A stretch of 6,201 bases of DNA from Deltaproteobacteria bacterium (lineage in GTDB: Bacteria; Myxococcota_A; UBA796; UBA9615): assembly GCA_029261955.1 (NCBI GenBank), contig JAJDAI010001214.1, positions 1-6,201 of the forward strand, in the 5' to 3' direction. This document shows, piece by piece, positions 1 through 5,422 of the stretch. Both the position numbers and the translations under genes were made by a program. Numbering within the stretch: position 1 is the stretch's first letter; the number at the start of each line of letters is the position of its first letter. The notes under the pieces were generated by a model, which did not search any database, was not told the origin of the DNA, and saw only the letters and a list, made by a program, of their open reading frames with translations.

Positions 1-1850
1 ACCACGAGCTTCAGGGCCGCCTCCACCACCTCGTTGCCGCGGGCGTTGCCGCAGCGGAAGACGAGCGTCTGCTTCCCGTGGTGCTGGTGCACGACGACGG
101 GCTCGGAGAAGAGCACCGACGAGGTGGGCCGCGACACCTTCGCGAAGAGCAGCCCGGTCAGCAGCGCGGCGCCCATCACCCCAACGAAGGCCTCGACGAT
201 CATCACCGTGTGCCCGAAGTCGCTGGCCGGGCTCATGCCGCCGTAGCCGATGGTCGACATCGTCTGGACGGAGAAGGAGAAGGCGTGAAGGAAGGAGTCG
301 GCCTCGGTGCCGCTGATCGAGCCGGGCTCGAGCATGTAGATGGCCGCGAAGGTCAGGTTGCCGAAGATGTAGGCCACCACCGCCACCGTCATGAAGCGCA
401 GCCAGGTCCCCTCCATCAGGTGGAAGTACATGTCCCGGCGCAGCTCGTTCGGGGCGCCCGTGCGCACGATGTCGCCGATGTTGCGCGGTGCGTTGGGCCG
501 CCCGGCCGCGGGTGAGCCGGGAGCGGGCTCCTTCGGCTCGACCGGCTCCTCCTCAGGCTTCCACTGCAGGTACTGCTCGTGGTGGGCCTCCTCCTCGTCC
601 ATGCCCATCGGCGCCATGCTCAGGTCGAAGACCACCTGGACCACGCAGGCCGCGGCGATCAGCACCAGGAAGGCCCAGGCGGGCATGAAGGCGCCGGTCG
701 GCGCGAGCAGCAGGACCAGCAGGCCCGAGACCAGGCGCATCATCACCCGCGAGCGATCGCTGAGCTCGGCCTGCCGCCGCTCGGTGACGTGGTCGATGGC
801 CGCCACCGACAGCAGGGCCAGCGCGAGGCTGCCCGCGAGCAGCCAGCGGTAGGACTCGTAGGCCGGCTCGTGCGTGGGCTGGAAGATGATCTTCTTCACG
901 CCGACGGCCATGCCGGTGATCGCGACGGTCAGCGGGTAGTGGGCGTAGACCCAGATGAAGGGGCCGCTGCGCACGGGCTTGATGCGCGAGCCGGCGACGT
1001 CGTCGAAGTAGATCCACCAGACGGCGACGATGATCAGCACCGCGACCATCGCCATCTCGGTGGGGTGCTGCGCCCCGGTCTCCATCGCCGCGCCCGCGGC
1101 GCGGTGCGCGGTGTCGAGCAGCAGCGATGCCTTGCTGGTGGCGGCCGCCGCGAGGTCCTCCTGGTACGCCACGATGGACGCCAGGATCTTCACGAAGGAC
1201 TCGCCCAGCACGATGATCGTCAGCAGCCCGTAGCGCTCCGTCATGTGCGGCAGATCGATGGGCGCGCGCTGCACGACCCGCTGGGTCCCGCGCGCGAAGG
1301 GCACGATCAGATCGACGGCCATCGCCGCCCCGCAGACCAGGTAGGTCCAGGGCCAACCGACGAACAGCGCCGCCGCCCACAGCACCGCGCCCAGGCCGAA
1401 GCCCTTGACGAAGATGCCGGTGAAGTCCCGGGATTCCGGGTCCTGGATCCAGGTCCGCGCGTACATTCCGATGAGCAGCAGCCGCACGATGACGTAGGCC
1501 GCGATGAAGTTCCGCGGGTTGCCGTCGAAGACCTGGTGCACCGAGATGGCCATCGTGCCGATGCCGGCCATCTGGGCGAAGACCAGGCCGCGGTGCAGGA
1601 AGTCGTCGACGAAGAAGCGGTTGCTGTAGAAGGTGAAGCCGGTCCAGGTCCACCACAGCGGCAGGAAGAGCGCGCCGAAGGCGATGAAGCCGGCCACGTT
1701 CACGTTGTGTGACAGCGCGTCACCCAGCTGGATGATCGTCGCGACGTAGATCAGGTCGTAGAACAGCTCCAACCAGGCCACGCGACGGTGCTTGCCGTCC
1801 TCGGGCGTGTGGAGCTTCGGGGCGTGAATCCAGCGGTTCTGCAGGGCCAT
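1..1850 (-). CDS. LtrA–KirBac fusion: LtrA membrane domain joined to inward-rectifier K+ channel (3' end outside window)
   Basis: One frame runs without a stop from ATG (1848-1850) to base 1, giving at least 616 residues. Residues about 20-415 match the LtrA family: WLELFYDL at 26-33, a WWTWTGFTFYSNRF stretch at 66-79, ERYGLLTIIVLGES at 205-218, YAHYPL at 302-307, and about a dozen hydrophobic segments by eye. Residues 418-457 form a Glu/Pro-rich linker. Residues 458-616 match KirBac channels: slide helix around DMYFHLMEGTW (473-483), TM1 about 484-507, pore helix 520-532, filter TIGYGG 533-538, TM2 about 547-571, then the start of the cytoplasmic beta domain (NARGNEVVEAALKL). The Kir part should form a tetrameric K+ pore in the inner membrane; the biochemical role of LtrA is not known to me. 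The next in-frame stop upstream lies at 1887-1889, so ATG 1850 is the first ATG; no clear Shine-Dalgarno precedes it. Most of the Kir cytoplasmic domain lies beyond the window. Domain calls are secure; any joint function is inference. Confidence 0.93.
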   Translation of the reverse strand, partial: MALQNRWIHAPKLHTPEDGKHRRVAWLELFYDLIYVATIIQLGDALSHNVNVAGFIAFGALFLPLWWTWTGFTFYSNRFFVDDFLHRGLVFAQMAGIGTMAISVHQVFDGNPRNFIAAYVIVRLLLIGMYARTWIQDPESRDFTGIFVKGFGLGAVLWAAALFVGWPWTYLVCGAAMAVDLIVPFARGTQRVVQRAPIDLPHMTERYGLLTIIVLGESFVKILASIVAYQEDLAAAATSKASLLLDTAHRAAGAAMETGAQHPTEMAMVAVLIIVAVWWIYFDDVAGSRIKPVRSGPFIWVYAHYPLTVAITGMAVGVKKIIFQPTHEPAYESYRWLLAGSLALALLSVAAIDHVTERRQAELSDRSRVMMRLVSGLLVLLLAPTGAFMPAWAFLVLIAAACVVQVVFDLSMAPMGMDEEEAHHEQYLQWKPEEEPVEPKEPAPGSPAAGRPNAPRNIGDIVRTGAPNELRRDMYFHLMEGTWLRFMTVAVVAYIFGNLTFAAIYMLEPGSISGTEADSFLHAFSFSVQTMSTIGYGGMSPASDFGHTVMIVEAFVGVMGAALLTGLLFAKVSRPTSSVLFSEPVVVHQHHGKQTLVFRCGNARGNEVVEAALKLV

Positions 1851-1945
1851 GGCGCGGAGACTAGCGGCGGCTTGGGCCCGGGGCGATCAGCCCGAACGGG
1901 CAGGTGAGGGGCCGAGCCGGACGTGGCATGGACTAGCATCGCGGC
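1851..1945. promoter_or_regulatory. Divergent intergenic spacer with a short palindrome
   Basis: This 95-base spacer separates the minus-strand LtrA-Kir gene from the plus-strand lipoprotein gene, so it should hold both promoters. I see no convincing -35/-10 pair on either strand. It contains a perfect inverted repeat, GCCCG-AA-CGGGC at 1890-1901, and a direct repeat GACTAGC at 1859-1865 and 1931-1937. Either could be an operator, but short GC palindromes arise easily by chance at this base composition. Confidence 0.25.
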
Positions 1946-2818
1946 GTGCGTGCACTGGTTCTGCTCCTGATCGGCCTGCTGGCCTGCTCCCCCGACCGGT
2001 CTCGACCGGGCGGTGACGACGACGACGCGGCGGACGACGACGACGCGGCGGATGACGACGACGCGGTGGACGACGACGACGCGGCGGACGACGACGACGC
2101 GGCGGACGACGACGACGCGGCGGACGACGACGACGCGGTGGACGACGACGACGCGGTGGACGACGACGATCCCGCGGACGACGACGACAGCACCCCGTCG
2201 GGCCTCACCCCCGACTGCACCGACTCGCTCTACGCCACCGTGCTCGCCTGGGACTGGGAGCTGGAGCCGGCGCTGGTCGTCGGCGCCGTGCCCACGCAGG
2301 AGCTCGTCGACCTCTTCTTCTGCACGGAGAACCTCTGGTACGACAACGTCGTCTTGAACGGCTCGGGCCTGACCGGCCAGCTCGACGGCGGCCCCGGCGA
2401 TGCCCAGCGCAGCCTGGAGCTGGGCTGGACCCTGCAGGGCAACGACGACGTGAACCCTTCCAACGCCTACTACGACGGCTGCATGGACTACGTCTGCCTC
2501 GCGCACACCGACGCCGTGGCGGTCAGCCTGGCCCTCGCGCTGGACCTGCAGGAGGGGGTGGACCCCGACGGCGACCCCGGCGTGTTGGTCTCCGCCAGCT
2601 ACGAGCAGAACGTCGAGTCCGCCCTGTCCGGCGCCGTGCACCTCACCGGCTGCAACATCGGCGAGATCAACGAGTTCCTCAGCGACAACCTGGGCCTGAC
2701 CGCCTTCGATCTCTACGTCGCGATGGTGCAGGAGCAGCTGCAGGATCACCTCGACGATCGCGTCCAGGCCCTCGTCGGCGCCCTCCAGGACCAGTACCTC
2801 AGCGAGTGCTTCCCCTGA
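1946..2818 (+). CDS. Predicted lipoprotein with Asp-rich repeat tract, function unknown
   Basis: The 290-residue product starts at GTG 1946. It has a short signal peptide (Arg2, then a Leu-rich core) ending in the lipobox LLAC, with Cys14 as the predicted lipidated residue and Ser15 after it, which argues for the outer membrane or cell surface if E. coli-like sorting rules apply. Residues 24-81 are a tandem DDDDAA/DDDDAV tract that probably acts as a charged, flexible spacer. Residues 87-290 form a folded domain with six cysteines (91, 126, 179, 184, 236, 288), an even number consistent with three disulfides outside the cytoplasm, and a helical C-terminus (about 254-285). I do not recognise this domain. 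No strong ribosome binding site precedes the GTG, but the signal peptide begins directly there, which supports this start. The gene is divergent from the LtrA-Kir gene and ends 149 bases before rpsP. Similar Asp-rich tracts after lipoboxes are, as I recall, common in Myxococcota-like genomes. Confidence 0.85.
   Translation: MRALVLLLIGLLACSPDRSRPGGDDDDAADDDDAADDDDAVDDDDAADDDDAADDDDAADDDDAVDDDDAVDDDDPADDDDSTPSGLTPDCTDSLYATVLAWDWELEPALVVGAVPTQELVDLFFCTENLWYDNVVLNGSGLTGQLDGGPGDAQRSLELGWTLQGNDDVNPSNAYYDGCMDYVCLAHTDAVAVSLALALDLQEGVDPDGDPGVLVSASYEQNVESALSGAVHLTGCNIGEINEFLSDNLGLTAFDLYVAMVQEQLQDHLDDRVQALVGALQDQYLSECFP
2015..2188 (+). repeat. 18-bp in-frame tandem repeat encoding DDDDA(A/V)
   Basis: Nine full 18-base units and a partial tenth (12 bases, four Asp codons) lie head to tail inside the lipoprotein gene. 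Each full unit is four Asp codons, almost all GAC, plus two small-residue codons. Units 1, 2, 4, 5 and 6 end in Ala-Ala, units 3, 7 and 8 in Ala-Val, and unit 9 in Pro-Ala. The near-identical codons point to recent expansion by slippage or unequal recombination. The opposite strand is also open here (Val-rich or Ser-rich frames) only because the repeat keeps all frames free of stops. Confidence 0.95.
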
Positions 2819-2831
2819 CGTCGCACATTCC

Positions 2832-2843
2832 AGTGCTTGCACT
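2832..2843. promoter_or_regulatory. Perfect palindrome AGTGC-TT-GCACT overlapping the -35 box
   Basis: A 12-base inverted repeat with 5-bp arms covers the whole -35 element of the rpsP promoter. Its position would suit an operator that blocks RNA polymerase. It could also be chance, because the right arm is partly the -35 consensus itself. No U-run follows, so it does not look like a terminator for the lipoprotein gene. Confidence 0.3.
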
Positions 2844-2865
2844 CCCCAAATCGAATCTGTATATT
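2837..2865 (+). promoter_or_regulatory. Sigma70-type promoter of the rpsP operon
   Basis: TTGCAC at 2837-2842 (-35) and TATATT at 2860-2865 (-10) are separated by exactly 17 bases, the optimal spacing. The pair sits in a locally AT-richer island between two GC-rich genes. Transcription would start near 2872, giving a leader of about 95 bases before the rpsP ATG. This is the best promoter in the window and probably drives the whole downstream gene set. Confidence 0.75.
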
Positions 2866-2869
2866 CGCG

Positions 2870-2947
2870 AGCCCTGAGGGCCGAGTTACGCCCTAAGTCG
2901 TTGAAGAACCAGGGCTTTTCGATACTTTTCAGGCACGGCGATCGCCG
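2870..2947 (+). promoter_or_regulatory. Possible structured leader of the rpsP operon
   Basis: The 5' leader has overlapping complementary segments. AGGGC (2877-2881) can pair with GCCCT (2890-2894) across an 8-base loop. The same GCCCT can instead pair with AGGGC at 2911-2915, which is followed by TTTT. AGCCCTG (2870-2876) is also a 7-base match to CAGGGCT (2910-2916), although its first bases may precede the transcription start. A perfect palindrome CGGCGATCGCCG lies at 2936-2947, just upstream of the GGAG ribosome binding site at 2955-2958. The alternatives resemble an attenuator, but the stems are only 5-7 bp. Confidence 0.35.
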
Positions 2948-2967
2948 AGCCGACGGAGAAACAAGCG

Positions 2968-3222
2968 ATGGTCACCATCCGTTTCGCGCGCCACGGCTCC
3001 AAGCGAGCCCCTTTCTACCGCATCGTTGCGGCCGACTCGCGTGACAAGCGCGACGGTCGCTTCCTCGAGATCCTCGGTCACTACAACCCGGTGGACACGG
3101 CCAAGAGCCTGACCCTCAAGGGCGACCGGATCGAGTACTGGATCAGCAAGGGCGCACAGCCCAGCGAGTCCGTGGGGCGCCTGCTGAAGCGGGCGCGTCG
3201 CGAGGCCGCGGCGGTCGAGTAA
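2968..3222 (+). CDS. rpsP: 30S ribosomal protein bS16
   Basis: The 84-residue product is a full-length bS16, a small-subunit protein that helps 30S assembly by binding 16S rRNA. The family signature is clear: VTIRFARHGSKRAPFYRIV at the N-terminus, DSRDKRDGRFLEILGHYNP at residues 23-41, then the conserved KGDRIEYWISKGAQPSESVGRLL region. The ATG at 2968 has a good GGAG (2955-2958) nine bases upstream. It is the first gene of the operon and ends three bases before the next start, so translation is probably coupled. Confidence 0.98.
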   Translation: MVTIRFARHGSKRAPFYRIVAADSRDKRDGRFLEILGHYNPVDTAKSLTLKGDRIEYWISKGAQPSESVGRLLKRARREAAAVE

Positions 3223-3225
3223 TCG

Positions 3226-3552
3226 ATGAGCGACGTCTCCGCTGAGCGACTCTTTCTCGATCACCTCGTCAACTCGGTGCTGACCGAGCCCGACGCTGCC
3301 GAGGTCCACACGGTCTCCGGCGGCCGGGGCACCACGCTCGAGCTGACGGTCGGTGATGCCGACTTCGACCGCATGACGGGCGAAGAAGCCGATCTGAAGG
3401 GGGCCATGGAAGCCGCCTTCGACGCCTCCGCCTGGAAGCGCCGCACCAAGATGCGCCTGGTCATCGATCTCGAAGAGGACGATGAAGAGGGCGACGAGGA
3501 CGGCGACGACGAGGATGGCGACGACGACGAAGACGAGACGTCGCAGGACTGA
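3226..3552 (+). CDS. khpA: KhpA-like KH-domain protein with degenerate GXXG loop and acidic tail
   Basis: This 108-residue protein occupies the place of khpA between rpsP and rimM. Residues 6-82 follow the KhpA layout: an N-terminal helix (ERLFLDHLVNSVL), a strand with VHTVSGGRGTTLELTV, a central loop, a helix and a final strand (KMRLVIDL). KhpA normally carries a GKQG-type GXXG loop that contacts RNA. Here the equivalent place reads GEEA (52-55), with the second Gly lost and acidic residues in place of basic ones, so classical KH RNA binding looks impaired. Residues 83-104 are 19 Asp/Glu plus three Gly, an intrinsically disordered acidic tail not typical of the roughly 75-80-residue family. 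It starts three bases after rpsP and ends nine bases before rimM. Family assignment rests on position and overall pattern, so it is less certain than its neighbours. Confidence 0.72.
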   Translation: MSDVSAERLFLDHLVNSVLTEPDAAEVHTVSGGRGTTLELTVGDADFDRMTGEEADLKGAMEAAFDASAWKRRTKMRLVIDLEEDDEEGDEDGDDEDGDDDEDETSQD

Positions 3553-3561
3553 GGCACCGCC

Positions 3562-4143
3562 TTGGCCCGCAAGCGCCCCGGCGCCCCCTTCGCGCCGCGT
3601 GGCCTGGACCGGCTGGTCCCCTGCCCCGAGTTCGATCACTACGCCGACGACGAGCTGATCGCCGTCGGCAAGATCGGCAAGACCTGGGGCATCCGCGGTC
3701 ACGTGATCGTGCGCCTGCACAACCCCGACAGTGAGCTCGGCTGGGTAGCCGACGTCATCCACCTGCGCGGCGAGGGCTTCCCCCGCGCCGCGGTGTCGGT
3801 GGACACGTGGGAGGACAAGGGCGGCAAGCTGCTGGCGAAGTTCGAGGGCATCCACAGCCCCCAGGACGCCCAGGCGCTCACGCACCTCGAGGTGCTGGCC
3901 CCCTTCGAGGACCTGCCCGAGGCCGAGGAGGACGAGGTCTACGTGCACGAGCTGCTCGGCATGCGCGTGCTGGACGCCGTCCGCGGCGACCTCGGCGTCA
4001 TCGAGAACGTCTTCTTCGCCGGCGCGAACGACGTCTGGGTGGTCAAGGGCGCCGAGGAGACCCTCATCCCGGCCATCAGCCAGATCGTGCAGTCCATCGA
4101 CCGCGAAGCCCGCGAGGTCCACGTCCTCTTCGAGCTGGACTGA
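3562..4143 (+). CDS. rimM: Ribosome maturation factor RimM
   Basis: RimM assists late maturation of the 30S head and binds uS19. The 193-residue product has the N-terminal RimM beta-barrel from ELIAVGKIGKTWGIRGHV (31-48) and a C-terminal PRC-barrel domain from about residue 125 (VYVHELLGMRV, then GVIENVFFAGANDVWVV and ETLIPAI). It starts at TTG 3562. A GAGG at 3551-3554, overlapping the previous stop codon, is seven bases upstream, and no in-frame ATG or GTG occurs before the conserved core. This leaves a basic/Pro-rich N-terminal extension of about 30 residues beyond the usual start. It lies between khpA and trmD (13-base gap), the classical order. Confidence 0.95.
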   Translation: MARKRPGAPFAPRGLDRLVPCPEFDHYADDELIAVGKIGKTWGIRGHVIVRLHNPDSELGWVADVIHLRGEGFPRAAVSVDTWEDKGGKLLAKFEGIHSPQDAQALTHLEVLAPFEDLPEAEEDEVYVHELLGMRVLDAVRGDLGVIENVFFAGANDVWVVKGAEETLIPAISQIVQSIDREAREVHVLFELD

Positions 4144-4156
4144 CCGGCCGAAGCCG

Positions 4157-4891
4157 ATGCCTCGCTTCGATCTCATCACGGCGCTGCCCGAGTCCCTCAG
4201 CTCCTACCTCGCCCACGGCGTGCTGGGCCGAGCCATCGAAGACGGCAAGATCGAGGTCGACGTGCACTCCCTGCGCGAGTTCGGCCGGGGCAAGCACCGC
4301 CAGGTCGACGACTACCCCTACGGCGGCGGCCAGGGCATGGTCATCCAGGCCGAGCCCGTCGTCGCCTCCATCGAGAAGGTGAAGCGCGGCGGCCGCGTGC
4401 TGCTGCTCAGCCCCGCGGGACGACGCTTCGACCAGGCCATGGCCCGCGAGCTGGCGGCCGAGGAGCAGGTGGTGCTGGTCTGCGGCCGCTACGAGGGCAT
4501 CGACGAGCGGGTGATGGACTGGGTGGACGAGGCCGTCAGCCTCGGTGACTTCGTGCTGACGGGCGGCGAGCTCGGCGCGCTGGTCATCGTCGACGCCGTG
4601 GCCCGGCTCCAGCCCGGCGTGCTGGGCAACGAGGACTCCGCGGGCGACGAGAGCTTCGAAGGCCCGCTGCTGGAATACCCCCAGTACACGCGGCCGCGCA
4701 GCTTCCGCGAGCGCGACGTGCCCCCCATCCTGCTGTCGGGGGACCACGCGAAGATCGCGGCCTGGCGCGAGGATCAGGCGGCGCGGCGAACCCACGCCCT
4801 GCGGCCGGACCTCGTCGCCGACCGCGAGTCCCTGCCGCGTGATCTCCGTGTTCTGCTCGAAGCTCTGGACGGCGAACTTCAGAGAGAGTAG
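4157..4891 (+). CDS. trmD: tRNA (guanine37-N1)-methyltransferase
   Basis: TrmD methylates G37 of tRNAs carrying G36, using S-adenosylmethionine, and prevents +1 frameshifting. The 244-residue product has all family blocks: KHRQVDDYPYGGGQGMV (46-62), LSPAGRRFDQ (84-93), the trefoil-knot SAM site LVCGRYEGIDERV (107-119) and SLGDFVLTGGELG (128-140), LQPGVLGN (151-158), LEYPQYTRP (172-180) and ILLSGDH. The acidic residue directly before the conserved Ser-Phe (166-167) is Glu165, preceded by Asp164; in enterobacterial and Firmicute enzymes as I recall them this position is the catalytic Asp. The ATG start gives the normal N-terminus; only a weak GAAG-like ribosome site precedes it, so coupling to rimM is likely. 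Confidence 0.98.
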   Translation: MPRFDLITALPESLSSYLAHGVLGRAIEDGKIEVDVHSLREFGRGKHRQVDDYPYGGGQGMVIQAEPVVASIEKVKRGGRVLLLSPAGRRFDQAMARELAAEEQVVLVCGRYEGIDERVMDWVDEAVSLGDFVLTGGELGALVIVDAVARLQPGVLGNEDSAGDESFEGPLLEYPQYTRPRSFRERDVPPILLSGDHAKIAAWREDQAARRTHALRPDLVADRESLPRDLRVLLEALDGELQRE

Positions 4892-5053
4892 AAGGCGCCT
4901 CCGCGTGCGCGGACCCCCGAGTTCGATCCAATCGATCCGGGCGACCCGCACGACGACGAGGCCGGAAGAACGGCTGACAGGATCGAACCAGGAGCCCCGC
5001 AAGAGCGGTGGCGAACACCGGGCCAGACACCCGGTCGGAGAGGCGAGGAAGGC
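4892..5053 (+). promoter_or_regulatory. Structured spacer before rplS, candidate cis-regulatory RNA
   Basis: This is the longest non-coding stretch in the operon. GTTCGATCC (4921-4929) pairs perfectly with GGATCGAAC (4980-4988). The 50 enclosed bases hold two small hairpins: CGGG-CGA-CCCG (4938-4948) and GCCG-GAAGAA-CGGC (4961-4974), so the long stem would close a multi-branch loop. Upstream is TCCGCG-TG-CGCGGA (4900-4913). Downstream, CGGTG-GCGAA-CACCG (5006-5020) and ACCGGG-N7-CCCGGT (5017-5035) share bases and cannot both form. The rplS ribosome binding site (GAGGAAGG, 5045-5052) follows directly. This arrangement would fit a ribosomal-protein leader; it was found by eye, without folding energies. 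No clear promoter or coding sequence is seen here. Confidence 0.45.
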
Positions 5054-5422
5054 ATGAGCAACATCATCCAGGAGATCGAGGCCGAATCGGTGGCCGAGGC
5101 CCCCGTTCCCCGCTTTCGCGCTGGCGAGACGGTCCGCGTGCACGTGCGGATCAAGGAAGGCCAGAAGGAGCGCATCCAGGTTTTCGAGGGCGTCGTGATC
5201 GCCTTCAAGTCTGCCGGTGTCCGCTCCACGATGACCGTCCGCAAGATCAGCTACGGCGTGGGCGTCGAGCGAATCTTCCCCCTCTACTCGCCCGCCCTCG
5301 AGCGTGTCGAGTGGGTCCGCCGGGGCAAGGTCCGCCGCGCGAAGCTCTACTACATGCGCGAGCTGCGCGGTAAGAAGGCCCGCCTGTCCGAGGTGCGGAA
5401 CGCCCAGGCGCCCAGCGCCTGA
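5054..5422 (+). CDS. rplS: 50S ribosomal protein bL19
   Basis: The 122-residue product is a full-length bL19, a large-subunit protein at the 30S-50S interface. It contains the conserved FRAGETVRVHVRIKEGQKERIQ segment (from residue 21), FEGVVIA, TVRKISYGVGVERIFPLYSP, and the basic RRGKVRRAKLYYMRELRGKKAR tail. ATG 5054 has a purine-rich GAGGAAGG just upstream. It is separated from trmD by 162 bases able to fold, so its output may be tuned independently of trmD, as needed for a highly expressed ribosomal protein after a low-expressed enzyme. The next gene begins at the base after its stop codon. Confidence 0.98.
   Translation: MSNIIQEIEAESVAEAPVPRFRAGETVRVHVRIKEGQKERIQVFEGVVIAFKSAGVRSTMTVRKISYGVGVERIFPLYSPALERVEWVRRGKVRRAKLYYMRELRGKKARLSEVRNAQAPSA

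Noticed and set aside
553..1712. Long open frames on both strands (minus 553-1656 and plus 579-1712)
   Set aside because: They are Arg-, Gly-, Asp- and His-rich shadows in a GC-rich region. Only the frame from 1850 to 1 has recognisable LtrA and Kir motifs.
1751..2842. 363-residue minus-strand open frame opposite the lipoprotein gene
   Set aside because: Its repeated VVV(R/H) stretches are the reverse of the Asp repeat. The plus strand has a signal peptide, lipobox and structured head, so the minus frame is a shadow.
2819..2850. Intrinsic terminator after the lipoprotein gene
   Set aside because: The only hairpin (2832-2843) has five base pairs, a two-base loop and no T run, and it overlaps the next promoter.
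753..2945. Two copies of GCGATCGC (753-760 and 2938-2945), the cyanobacterial HIP1 octamer
   Set aside because: Two copies in about 6 kb of GC-rich DNA is not the dense HIP1 pattern, and the gene content does not look cyanobacterial.
4980..4989. GGTTCGATC on the minus strand, resembling a tRNA T-loop
   Set aside because: The flanking bases do not form a 5-bp T stem, and I found no acceptor, D or anticodon arm at the right spacing. The sequence is better explained as one arm of the inverted repeat.
4839..5057. Small open frame filling the trmD-rplS spacer
   Set aside because: It overlaps trmD out of frame, has no ribosome binding site or recognisable sequence, and its composition is like other shadows; the spacer is better read as structured RNA.
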